Positions 32,675 through 40,042 of a stretch of 55,942 bases of DNA are shown in pieces. How positions within the stretch are numbered: the stretch's first letter is position 1; each line of letters opens with the position of its first letter. Under the pieces are notes generated by a model. The model was not told the origin of the DNA. It saw only the letters and a program-made list of their open reading frames with translations, and searched no databases. The DNA comes from Streptomyces sp. S3(2020). GTDB taxonomy: Bacteria; Actinomycetota; Actinomycetes; Streptomycetales; Streptomycetaceae. A program made the position numbers and the translations under genes. Where the stretch lies: NCBI RefSeq assembly GCF_013044505.1, contig NZ_JABERD010000046.1:1-55942 (forward strand), in the 5' to 3' direction.

Positions 32675-32704
32675 ACAGTAAACGAGACGATACGTCTCGT
32701 GCAA
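32675..32704 (-). promoter_or_regulatory. mgt promoter with palindromic operator in the spacer
   Basis: On the minus strand a -35 TTGCAC (32704-32699) and -10 TACTGT (32680-32675) are 18 nt apart. The spacer region carries an inverted repeat ACGAGACG-TAT-CGTCTCGT (32682-32700). The -10 ends 7 nt before the mgt ATG, so the transcript should be leaderless. The arm length and placement are typical of TetR-family operators; no TetR gene is adjacent. Confidence 0.65.
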
Positions 32705-32729
32705 CTTGTTTCGGTGGGGTTCGGGGTCC

Positions 32730-33509
32730 TCACGGGGCCAGCACCTCGTGCAGCCTCAGCCAGGCAGCCGGAGGGACCTCGCCGACCAGGGTTCTCGTAT
32801 CGAGACACGCCTCTCGGAACGCCGCGTCGACCCGCCGCCGCGGGTGCGCCCGGCACAGCGACGCGTACAGCGAACCGCCGACCCCGGAGAAGCCCAGCGC
32901 CACCATCCGCCGCCAGCTGTCGTACGCGCCCGCGTCGAGCAACGCCGTGCGCCGCCGTTCGATCCGTACGATCCCGGCGTCCACCCGCGGCACCGGCCGG
33001 AAGCTGCCGCGGCCGACCCGTCCGACGAACCGCCACTCGTGGCGGGGCCAGGTCAGGATCGTCAGCCGGGTCCAGCTCCCGTAGTCCCCGGTGCGTTTGC
33101 GGGCGTACTCCAGCTGTGTGAGGAGCGTGGCGTCGGTGAGGGCGGGCGCTCGCAGACACCAGTCGACGATGGCCGCGGTGCGCGAGAAGGGCACATTGCC
33201 GGCGACGCGGAAGGGTGTACGGGGCGGGCGGGCGGCGAGGAAGTCCTCGGCCACGACCCGTACCTGGGGTGCTTGGGCGAACCGGGCCCGGAGGGCGGGG
33301 ACGAGTCGCAGGTCGATCTCGTACGCGTGCAGGGCCCGGCAGCGCGGGGCGAGCAGCTCGGTCAACGCGCCTTTGCCCGCGCCGACTTCGAGCAGCAGAG
33401 GGCTCTGCTGCCCTCGTGGGACGGCGAGTTCGGCGAGACGTGCGGTGGCGGCGCGGTCGGTGAGGAAGTTCTGCGAGAGCGCGCGGGAAACGCGGGTGGG
33501 GCGGCCCAT
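32730..33509 (-). CDS. lrm: 23S rRNA (adenine-N6)-methyltransferase, Erm/Lrm type
   Basis: 259-residue Erm enzyme that methylates A2058 of 23S rRNA and gives resistance to lincosamides and macrolides; lrm-type enzymes are described as monomethylating. Motifs: SQNFLTDRAATARLAEL (N-terminal Q-N-F), LLLEVGAGKGALTELL (SAM motif I), LHAYEIDLRLVPALRARF (motif II) and GNVPFSRTAAIVDWCL (catalytic motif IV, N-V-P-F). Together with the adjacent mgt gene this matches the S. lividans lrm-mgt pair. The 5' leader has a candidate leader peptide and hairpin near the ribosome site, suggesting inducible expression. Confidence 0.92.
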   Translation of the reverse strand: MGRPTRVSRALSQNFLTDRAATARLAELAVPRGQQSPLLLEVGAGKGALTELLAPRCRALHAYEIDLRLVPALRARFAQAPQVRVVAEDFLAARPPRTPFRVAGNVPFSRTAAIVDWCLRAPALTDATLLTQLEYARKRTGDYGSWTRLTILTWPRHEWRFVGRVGRGSFRPVPRVDAGIVRIERRRTALLDAGAYDSWRRMVALGFSGVGGSLYASLCRAHPRRRVDAAFREACLDTRTLVGEVPPAAWLRLHEVLAP

Positions 33510-33522
33510 GGCCAGTGGTCCT

Positions 33523-33571
33523 TGTCTTCCGTGACGGGAAACGGGCAGACGAAGGCCCCGACCGGAAGACA
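33523..33571 (-). promoter_or_regulatory. Hairpin in the lrm leader next to the ribosome site
   Basis: Arms TGTCTTCCG and CGGAAGACA (33563-33571 and 33523-33531) form a 9-bp stem whose 3' arm abuts the lrm ribosome site (AAGGA). A pyrimidine-rich CTCCTCCTT element about 60 nt further upstream could alternatively pair with that site. This fits translational attenuation, by inference. Confidence 0.45.
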
Positions 33572-33607
33572 GGGGAAGAGAAGGAGGAGCTCGGACGCGC
33601 GCGGGCG

Positions 33608-33721
33608 TCAGAGGATGCTGCTCCCCGGGCCGGTCAGGGCACCGAGGCCGGCCCGCATCCGGATGGAGTACGTGCAGCCCCGGCCGTGACCGGAGATGTT
33701 GATCGCGTTACAGGCTCCCAC
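33608..33721 (-). CDS. Candidate leader peptide of lrm
   Basis: A 37-codon frame from GTG at 33721 (VGACNAINISGHGRGCTYSI to GPGSSIL) in front of lrm. A promoter with -35 TTGTCG (33758-33753) and -10 TAACGT (33734-33729), 18 nt apart, places the -10 exactly 7 nt before this GTG, the spacing expected for a leaderless transcript. Erm genes are commonly induced by antibiotic-stalled ribosomes on such peptides. No homologue is recognised, so this is a positional argument only. Confidence 0.35.
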   Translation of the reverse strand: MGACNAINISGHGRGCTYSIRMRAGLGALTGPGSSIL

Positions 33722-33728
33722 GGGCGGC

Positions 33729-33758
33729 ACGTTAGGCGCGGACCGTGGGCGCCGACAA
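33729..33758 (-). promoter_or_regulatory. Candidate lrm promoter
   Basis: -35 TTGTCG and -10 TAACGT separated by 18 nt on the minus strand, just downstream of the ABC substrate-binding gene's stop codon. Confidence 0.45.
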
Positions 33759-33768
33759 CCGAATTACG

Positions 33769-35052
33769 TCAGCGCTGATAGCGGGCGAGCACCAGATTGC
33801 CGTCCTTCTCCAGCCGCTCGCGCAGCTCGTCGAGTCCGATCGCCCCGCTGTAGTACTCCTGGAAGGCGGGCGTGGCGACCTTGTCCTTCCACTCGGGATA
33901 GCCGCGCACCGACTGCGCGGGTGCCGAGCGGAGGTGGGCGGCGAGGGCGGTCCCGGTGGCCCAGTCGTCCTTGCTCGTGCGCAGGGCCGGGTCCTTCAGC
34001 GCCTCGGTGCCGGTGGGCAGCATCCAGTCGCCCAGGGCGAGGCGGACCATGTTCTTCGGCCGGAGCAGGAAGTCGACGAACTCGGCGGCCTCCTTCTTGT
34101 GGGGGCTGTCCTCGGCGACGGAGAGCGTCTGCGGGCTGACGCCCTGGCTGAGTCCGTCGGCACCGGCCGGGGCGGGCAGCACCTGCCAGTCGAAGCCCTC
34201 GGGGGCCTGCTGGACGATCTGCTGGCGGTAGGAGAAGCCGAGCGGGACCATCGCGTACTTGCCGCCGAAGAACCCGGGCAGGGTGTCCGAGCCGCCGCTG
34301 CCCAGGGTGGTGGGTGAGGCGCTGTGGTCGGTGTTCGCCTGGTCGTGGACGGTGCGCGGCACGACCTCGTCGCCCTCCTCGAACCGGATCGTCACCTTGC
34401 CGTCGGAGCCGCGGTGGAAGAGCTGTCCGCCCGCCGACAGGGACAGGTTGAGCGTGGCCGAGACGGGCTCCTTGAGCGGCCAGGCGACGCCGTACTTCCC
34501 GTCGCCGCTCAGCTCGTCGGTGATCCGCCGGAACTCCGTCCAGCTCCAGGGGTCGTCGGGGGTCGGGATCCGTACGCCGGACTCCTTCAGCCATGTCGCG
34601 TTGGCGATCAGCACCCGCGGTTCCTGGAGGAAGGGCACGCCGTAGACACCGTCGCCGAAGGTCGTCGTCTCCCAACTCCGCCGCGGGATGTCCGACGTGA
34701 GGCGGGCGGGCAGCAGGTCGGTCAGGTCGGCGAGATAGCCGCCGTACGCGAAGTCCGCCAGGTCGTCGGAGGCGTCATGGATGATGTCCGGCGCCTCGCC
34801 GCCCTCGAAGGAGGTGAGGAGCTGGTCGTGGACGCTGTCCCAACTCCCCTGGACGTACTCGACCTTGACGTCCGGGTGGGTCGCGTTCCACTCCTTCACC
34901 AGCTGCCGGTTCGCCTCGACGGACTCCTCCTGCCAGGCCAGGGACTGGAAGCGGAGGGTGACGGTGCCGTCGTCGCCGGTGCCGCCGCCTGCCGTGCACG
35001 AGGTGAGCAGCAGCGTCAGGCACAGGGCCGGGATCCATCGCGGGCGCCGCAT
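33769..35052 (-). CDS. Sugar ABC transporter substrate-binding lipoprotein
   Basis: 427-residue extracellular binding protein of the MalE/UgpB group. The signal peptide (RRPRWIPALCLTLLLTSC) ends in a lipobox, LTSC. The mature protein opens with VTLRFQSLAWQEESVEANRQLVKEWNATHPDVKVEY, includes GVPFLQEPRVLIANATWLKESGV and ends in the FVDFLLRPKNMVRLALGDWMLPT segment of the family. ATG at 35052 overlaps the permease stop (ATGA). The sugar is unknown. Confidence 0.92.
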   Translation of the reverse strand: MRRPRWIPALCLTLLLTSCTAGGGTGDDGTVTLRFQSLAWQEESVEANRQLVKEWNATHPDVKVEYVQGSWDSVHDQLLTSFEGGEAPDIIHDASDDLADFAYGGYLADLTDLLPARLTSDIPRRSWETTTFGDGVYGVPFLQEPRVLIANATWLKESGVRIPTPDDPWSWTEFRRITDELSGDGKYGVAWPLKEPVSATLNLSLSAGGQLFHRGSDGKVTIRFEEGDEVVPRTVHDQANTDHSASPTTLGSGGSDTLPGFFGGKYAMVPLGFSYRQQIVQQAPEGFDWQVLPAPAGADGLSQGVSPQTLSVAEDSPHKKEAAEFVDFLLRPKNMVRLALGDWMLPTGTEALKDPALRTSKDDWATGTALAAHLRSAPAQSVRGYPEWKDKVATPAFQEYYSGAIGLDELRERLEKDGNLVLARYQR

Positions 35053-35885
35053 CAGCTCTTCACCGCCCCGGCGAGCATGCCGCTCGTGATCCGCCGCTGG
35101 ATGACCGCGAAGACGACCAGGGAGGGCAGGGTCGCCAGGAACGCGGCCGCCGCCAGCGGGCCCAGGTCGGCGACGCCCTCCGCGCCGATGAAGTGGGTCA
35201 GCACGACCGGCAGGGTCTGTTTCTCCGGGGTCTTCAGCAGGACCAGCGCGAAGAAGAACTCGTTCCACGCGGTGATGAACGCGAACAGTGCCGTCGCCAC
35301 GATCCCCGGCGCCAGCAGCGGCGCGGTCACCGACACCAGCGTCCGCAGCTTCCCGGCCCCGTCGACGGCCGCCGCCTCCTCCAGTTCGACGGGCACCGCC
35401 CGGACGTATCCGACGAGCATCCACAGCGCGAACGGCAGCGCCCACACCACGTACACCAGCACCAGTCCGAACAGCGAGTTGATCAGTCGCAGGTTCTTCA
35501 GCACCAGGAACAGCGGGATGATCACCAGCACCAGGGGGAACGCCTGGCTGACCACCACCCAGCCGGTCGCCGCCCGCGCGAGCGGGGTGCGGCGGCGGGC
35601 CATGACGTAGGCCAGCGGGGTCGCGATCAGGGCGGCGATCAGGGCGGCGCCGAGCGCGGCGAGCAGGGAGTTGCCCGCAGCGCGCAGCAGGGGCTGTTCG
35701 TCGAAGGCCTGCCGGAAGTTGTCGAGGGTGGGGTCCTCGGGGATCCAGGTCGGGTGCAGACTGCCCAGTTCCCGGGGGGACTTGAACGCGGTGGAGATCA
35801 GCCAGAGGAACGGGAACGCGAGGAAGACGAGGTACGCGAGCAGGGCGGCGTACTGTCCGACGCGGCCCGTGGTGCTGGTCCTCAT
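35052..35885 (-). CDS. Sugar ABC transporter permease, MalG type
   Basis: 277-residue membrane subunit with six helices (first YAALLAYLVFLAFPFLWLISTAFK). The MalG-type EAA coupling loop is VPVELEEAAAVDGAGKLRTLVSVTAPLLAPGI. It overlaps both neighbours by ATGA, so the three transporter genes form one operon in the order permease, permease, binding protein. Confidence 0.93.
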   Translation of the reverse strand: MRTSTTGRVGQYAALLAYLVFLAFPFLWLISTAFKSPRELGSLHPTWIPEDPTLDNFRQAFDEQPLLRAAGNSLLAALGAALIAALIATPLAYVMARRRTPLARAATGWVVVSQAFPLVLVIIPLFLVLKNLRLINSLFGLVLVYVVWALPFALWMLVGYVRAVPVELEEAAAVDGAGKLRTLVSVTAPLLAPGIVATALFAFITAWNEFFFALVLLKTPEKQTLPVVLTHFIGAEGVADLGPLAAAAFLATLPSLVVFAVIQRRITSGMLAGAVKS

Positions 35886-36778
35886 GCCTCGTCACCTCCC
35901 CTGATCCGGCCCACCAGGAAGACGGCGAGGAGGATCGAGATCACCGCGACCATCACGCATCCCATGGCCGCCGCGTACCCGAACTGCCCGTAGCGGAAGG
36001 CCTCTTCGTAGGCGAAGAGCATGGGCAGCCGGGTGCGGCCGCCGGGTCCGCCGCTGGTGAGCACGTACACGAGGGCGAAGGAGTTGAAGTTCCAGATCAG
36101 GTTGAGGGCGACCATCGCGAGGGCGACCGGCCGCAGCGCGGGCCAGGTGACCGTCCGAAAGCGCCGCCAGGCACCGGCTCCGTCGACCGCCGCCGCCTCG
36201 TGCAGTTCACGTGGGGTGCTCTGGAGACCGGCGAGCAGGGCGACGGTGGTGGTCGGCATGCCGGCCCAGATGCCGACGACGATCACGGCGGGCAGGGCGG
36301 TGGCCAGACCGCTGAGCCAGTCCCGGCCGTCGCCGAGGCCGAGATCGCGCAGGGTCTCGTTGAGGACGCCGGCGTCCGGGTTGTAGACGAGGCGCCACAT
36401 CACACCGACGACGACCTCGGGCATGGCCCAGGGGATGATCGCCAGCGCGCGGGCCAGCCAGCGCAGGCGCAGGTCCTGGTTGAGCAGCAGGGCGAGACCG
36501 AGGGCGAGCAGGAACTGCGGCACGGTCACGCCGACGGCCCACACCAGGCCGATCCGGAACGACTCCCAGAACAGTGTGTCGTGCAGCAGGTCCTGGAAGT
36601 TGAGCGTGCCGATCCACTGCGTGGAGCGGGTCCGGCCGGACTGGGCGTCGGTGAACGCCAGCAGGATGCCGTACAGCAGCGGGCCGACGCTCAGCACCAG
36701 GATCGGGATCAGCGCGGGCAGCACCAGGAACCAGGCACCGTGGTCCCGGGGCCGCCTCGTCGCGGTCACCGTGGTCAC
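35882..36778 (-). CDS. Sugar ABC transporter permease, MalF type
   Basis: 298-residue membrane subunit: WFLVLPALIPILVLSVGPLLYGILLAFTDA starts the family pattern, and the EAA loop is STPRELHEAAAVDGAGAWRRFRTVTWPALRP. GTG at 36778 has GAGGGAG 8 nt upstream. It is the first gene of the operon. No ATPase is encoded nearby; Streptomyces sugar importers generally share the ATPase MsiK. Confidence 0.93.
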   Translation of the reverse strand: MTTVTATRRPRDHGAWFLVLPALIPILVLSVGPLLYGILLAFTDAQSGRTRSTQWIGTLNFQDLLHDTLFWESFRIGLVWAVGVTVPQFLLALGLALLLNQDLRLRWLARALAIIPWAMPEVVVGVMWRLVYNPDAGVLNETLRDLGLGDGRDWLSGLATALPAVIVVGIWAGMPTTTVALLAGLQSTPRELHEAAAVDGAGAWRRFRTVTWPALRPVALAMVALNLIWNFNSFALVYVLTSGGPGGRTRLPMLFAYEEAFRYGQFGYAAAMGCVMVAVISILLAVFLVGRIRGGDEA

Positions 36779-36975
36779 GTGATCGGCTCCCTCGTGCTGA
36801 TCGTGACGTTCTGGACCCGACGGGCCTCCGTCATGGTCGTGAAGCGGGTGAACGGCGTCAAGGCGGCGCACGCCCACGTCGACCTGTGGCGATGCGAGAC
36901 TGGCCGGTGGTTGGCGCGATCATGTCGTTGTTCGCGGCGGCAACATGACGGCATACGGGGACTGGGAGGCGGACG

Positions 36976-37839
36976 ATGGACGAGGCACGGGCGCGGGACG
37001 TACTGGCCGCGGCGGGAGTGCTGCCCGGGCCGGCCGCCGGGGCGCGGCTGCTCGCGCTGGGCGAGAACGCGGTGTTCGCCGCCGGTGACCTGGCCGTCAA
37101 GGTGGGCCGGGACGCCGAGCTCCTGGACCGGGCCCGCCGGGAGCTGGACATCGCGGCATGGCTCGCCGAGGCGGGCGTACCGGCGGTGCGGGCGGCCGAG
37201 CCGAAGGCGCTGCTCGTGGAGGGTCACCCGGTGACGGTGTGGCACCGGCTGCCCGATCCCGTACGGCCCGCCGAGCCGCGGGATTTGGCCGAACTCCTAC
37301 GGGTGGTCCACGCGCTCCCCTCCCCCTCCTTCACGCTTCCGCCCCGCGAGCTGCTGGGCGGTGTGGAACGCTGGCTGCGCCTCGCCGGCGACGCGATCGA
37401 CCCCGCGGACGCGACGTACCTCCGGGAACGCCGGGACGGTTTCGCGGCGGCCGCGGCCGCGCTCACCCCGCGGCTGCGGCCCGGCCCCATCCACGGCGAC
37501 GCCCTCCCCCGCAATGTGCACATCGGCCCCGACGGCCCGGTCCTGGTGGACCTGGAGACCTTCTCCGCCGATCTGCGCGAGCACGACCTGGTGGTCATGG
37601 CCCTGTCCCGTGACCGCTACGGGCTGCCCGCCGCGGCCTACGACAGCTTCACCGAGGCCTATGGCTGGGATGTGCGCGAGTGGGCGGGCTGCTCGGTGCT
37701 GCGGGGCGCCCGGGAGACGGCGAGCTGCGCCTGGGTGGCCCAGCACGCGCCCGTCAACCCGGAGGCGCTGGTGGAGTTCGAGCGTCGGGTGGCGTCCTTG
37801 CGGGACGGGGACGAGACGGTGCGGTGGTATCCGTTCTGA
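36976..37839 (+). CDS. APH-fold phosphotransferase
   Basis: 287-residue kinase-like protein of the aminoglycoside phosphotransferase family. The nucleotide lysine is in AGDLAVKVGRD. The catalytic Brenner motif GPIHGDALPRNV (H-G-D-x4-N) and the metal-binding aspartate in GPVLVDLETFSADLREHDLV are intact, so it is probably active. The substrate could be a small alcohol, amine or antibiotic and cannot be predicted. It is divergent from the sugar transporter and convergent with the exonuclease, with only 18 bp between. Confidence 0.88.
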   Translation: MDEARARDVLAAAGVLPGPAAGARLLALGENAVFAAGDLAVKVGRDAELLDRARRELDIAAWLAEAGVPAVRAAEPKALLVEGHPVTVWHRLPDPVRPAEPRDLAELLRVVHALPSPSFTLPPRELLGGVERWLRLAGDAIDPADATYLRERRDGFAAAAAALTPRLRPGPIHGDALPRNVHIGPDGPVLVDLETFSADLREHDLVVMALSRDRYGLPAAAYDSFTEAYGWDVREWAGCSVLRGARETASCAWVAQHAPVNPEALVEFERRVASLRDGDETVRWYPF

Positions 37840-37857
37840 GCCGTTGGACCCGCGGGG

Positions 37858-38580
37858 TCAGACCGGTTCGTCCGCCGGCTCCCTGAGCGGCCAGGTCCCG
37901 TCGACCACCGCGTCCGTCTCGCCCTTGCCGCGCAGGAAACTCTGGAAGTCCGCCGCCCATTCCGCATACCACTCGATCTGGCGGCGGTGCAGTTCCGCCG
38001 GGCCGAGGGCGGCGATCTTGGGGTGGCGGTCGGCTATCGCGTGGGCGAGCCGGGCCGCGGCGAGGGCGTCCGCCGAGGCGTTGTGAGCGGCGTCGAGCGG
38101 GACGCCGTACTCCCCGCAGACCGCTTCGAGGTTGCGCTTGCCGCGGCGGTAGCGGTCGACGGAGCGGTCGATCGTGTACGGGTCGACGACCGGGGCCGGG
38201 TCGACGCCGCCCAGGCGGTCGCGCAGCGAGGGCAGGCCGTGGCGGCGCAGCTCCGCCGAGAGCAGGGTCAGGTCGAAGGCCGCGTTGTAGGCGACGACCG
38301 GGACGCCCGTCCTCCAGTACGTCGTCAGGACGTCGGCGATGGCGTCGGCGACCTGGTCGGCCGGGCGGCCCTCCGCGGCCGCGCGTTCATTGCTGATCCC
38401 GTGGACCGCCACCGCGTCCGCCGGGATCTCCACGCCCGGGTCCGCCAGCCATTCGCGGTGCCCTATGGGCTGTCCCGCCCTGACCTCGATCACGGCGCCG
38501 GTGACGATGCGCGCCTCGCGCGGATCGGTACCGGTCGTCTCCAGGTCGAAGCCGATCAGCAGCTCCTGGTGCCAGCCCAT
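37858..38580 (-). CDS. DEDDh 3'-5' exonuclease (DnaQ/epsilon-like)
   Basis: 240-residue exonuclease. ExoI is FDLETTGTDP (catalytic D and E), ExoII VPVVAYNAAFDLTLL, and ExoIII LDAAHNASADALAAARLAHAI with the H and D of the DEDDh class. It is a stand-alone proofreading or RNA/DNA-trimming enzyme, not fused to a polymerase. ATG 38580 was chosen because the domain starts eight residues later. Confidence 0.92.
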   Translation of the reverse strand: MGWHQELLIGFDLETTGTDPREARIVTGAVIEVRAGQPIGHREWLADPGVEIPADAVAVHGISNERAAAEGRPADQVADAIADVLTTYWRTGVPVVAYNAAFDLTLLSAELRRHGLPSLRDRLGGVDPAPVVDPYTIDRSVDRYRRGKRNLEAVCGEYGVPLDAAHNASADALAAARLAHAIADRHPKIAALGPAELHRRQIEWYAEWAADFQSFLRGKGETDAVVDGTWPLREPADEPV

Positions 38581-38688
38581 GCGGCGGCCCCCCTTCTTGG
38601 TGGTGCTTTCCCCCAGTGGTCTCCACGATCCCATGCGCCACTGACAATCAGAGGACCGCGTTCCGCTTGCCCTCCGCACCAGGAACTT

Positions 38689-39927
38689 TCAGGACACCGG
38701 ACGTGAATCCGCCCAAGACGTCTCGAACTCTTCGCGATAGGTCGGGAAGAGACCGCTCTCATCTATTTCGCCCGGCTTGACGACCTTGTTCCCGTTGCGC
38801 AGCACCAGTACCGGCGCCTCCATGCCCCGCGACCGCCGCAGATAGGACTGCACGACCGCGACCCCGTCGGCGCCGTCCCCGTCGACGAGATAGGCGGTGA
38901 AGCGCGGTGTCTCGTCGTAGACCTGGATCTCGAAGGCGCCCGGGTCGCGCAGCCGGGACCGCACCCGGCGCATGTGCAGGATGTTCATCTCCACGGCCCG
39001 GCTCAACTCACCGCGCTTGATGCCGAGTTCACGCTCGCGCCGCTTGACCGAGCTGGAGGCCGGGTTCAGGAACAGCAGCCGCACCCGGCAGCCGGCCTCG
39101 GCCAGGCGCACCAGACGGCGGCCGGAGAAGTTCTGCACGAGCAGGTTGAGGCCGATGCCGACGGCGTCGAGACGGCGGGCGCCGCCGAAGATGTCCTCGG
39201 CGGGGAACTGGCGCAGCAGCCGCACCCGGTCGGGGTGCACGGCGACCACGTCCGCGTACCGGTCGCCGACCAGGTCCTCGACCGCGTCCACGGGGAGCCG
39301 GCGCGCGGAGGGCACATCGCCGCCGGCGAGTATCTCCAGCAGTTTCGCCGAGGCCCGCTCGGCCTGGCCCAGGACGGCCTCGGACAGGGCCCGGTTGCGC
39401 GAGACGACGTTCCGGGTCACTTCCAGCTCGTCCAGGGCGAGTTCGACGTCCCGGCGCTCGTCGAAGTAGGGCTCGAAGCACGGCCAGTGCTGCACCATCA
39501 GCTCGCGCAGCTGCGGCAACGTGAGGAAACTCAGGACGTTGTCGTCGGCCGGGTCGAGCAAGTAGCCCTTGCGGCGGCTGACTTCGCGTACGGCGACCGC
39601 GCGCTGCACCCACTCCTGCCCGGCCGGGCCTGCGGCGGCGACCACCCAGTCGTCGCCGTGGACGGGTTCGTAGATGGGACGCAGAACAGCGGCCACGACC
39701 GCGCGCAGCCGCTGTTCGACGAGGTTCAGCCAGATGTAGGCCCGGCCGGCTCGCTGGGCGCGCGTACGCACCTCGCGCCAGGCGTCGGCGTCCCAGTCCA
39801 GCTCCGGCCCGATGGAACCGGCGGCGTCCATGGGCCGTGCCAGGCTCACCGTGCCGGGCGGGACATCTGCGGAGTTCCCCTCGTGACCCTCGTCACCAGG
39901 GGGCAACTCCAGCCCTCCCGAGCCCAC
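38689..39927 (-). CDS. SAV2148-family HEPN domain protein
   Basis: 412-residue protein conserved in Streptomyces, named after SAV2148. HEPN domains are often RNases in toxin or defence contexts, but I do not see an obvious R-x4-6-H catalytic motif. Features: AYIWLNLVEQRLRAVVAAVLRPIYEP (helical), YLLDPADDNVLSFLTLPQLRELMVQHWPCFEPYF, and a C-terminal phospholipase-D-like fold with LAEAGCRVRLLFLNPASSSVKRRERELG. GTG at 39927 (VGSGGLELPPGDEG) was chosen because that N-terminus is conserved as I recall it. The role is unknown; the PLD-like C-half suggests nucleotide or effector binding. Confidence 0.85.
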   Translation of the reverse strand: MGSGGLELPPGDEGHEGNSADVPPGTVSLARPMDAAGSIGPELDWDADAWREVRTRAQRAGRAYIWLNLVEQRLRAVVAAVLRPIYEPVHGDDWVVAAAGPAGQEWVQRAVAVREVSRRKGYLLDPADDNVLSFLTLPQLRELMVQHWPCFEPYFDERRDVELALDELEVTRNVVSRNRALSEAVLGQAERASAKLLEILAGGDVPSARRLPVDAVEDLVGDRYADVVAVHPDRVRLLRQFPAEDIFGGARRLDAVGIGLNLLVQNFSGRRLVRLAEAGCRVRLLFLNPASSSVKRRERELGIKRGELSRAVEMNILHMRRVRSRLRDPGAFEIQVYDETPRFTAYLVDGDGADGVAVVQSYLRRSRGMEAPVLVLRNGNKVVKPGEIDESGLFPTYREEFETSWADSRPVS

Positions 39928-40042
39928 CCGCGCACCGCCTTCCGCTCCCCCGAGCACTCCCGGGGGTCTCGCCCCACCCAACGATCAAGGAAGGGTACTC
40001 CGGGAGCGGTCGGCGGTGCAGCCGGATGGACAGGGTCGTTTC

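Noticed and set aside
36976..37839. Dedicated aminoglycoside resistance gene
   Set aside because: The fold and catalytic motifs fit the broad APH family, but nothing identifies an antibiotic substrate, so no resistance gene name is given.
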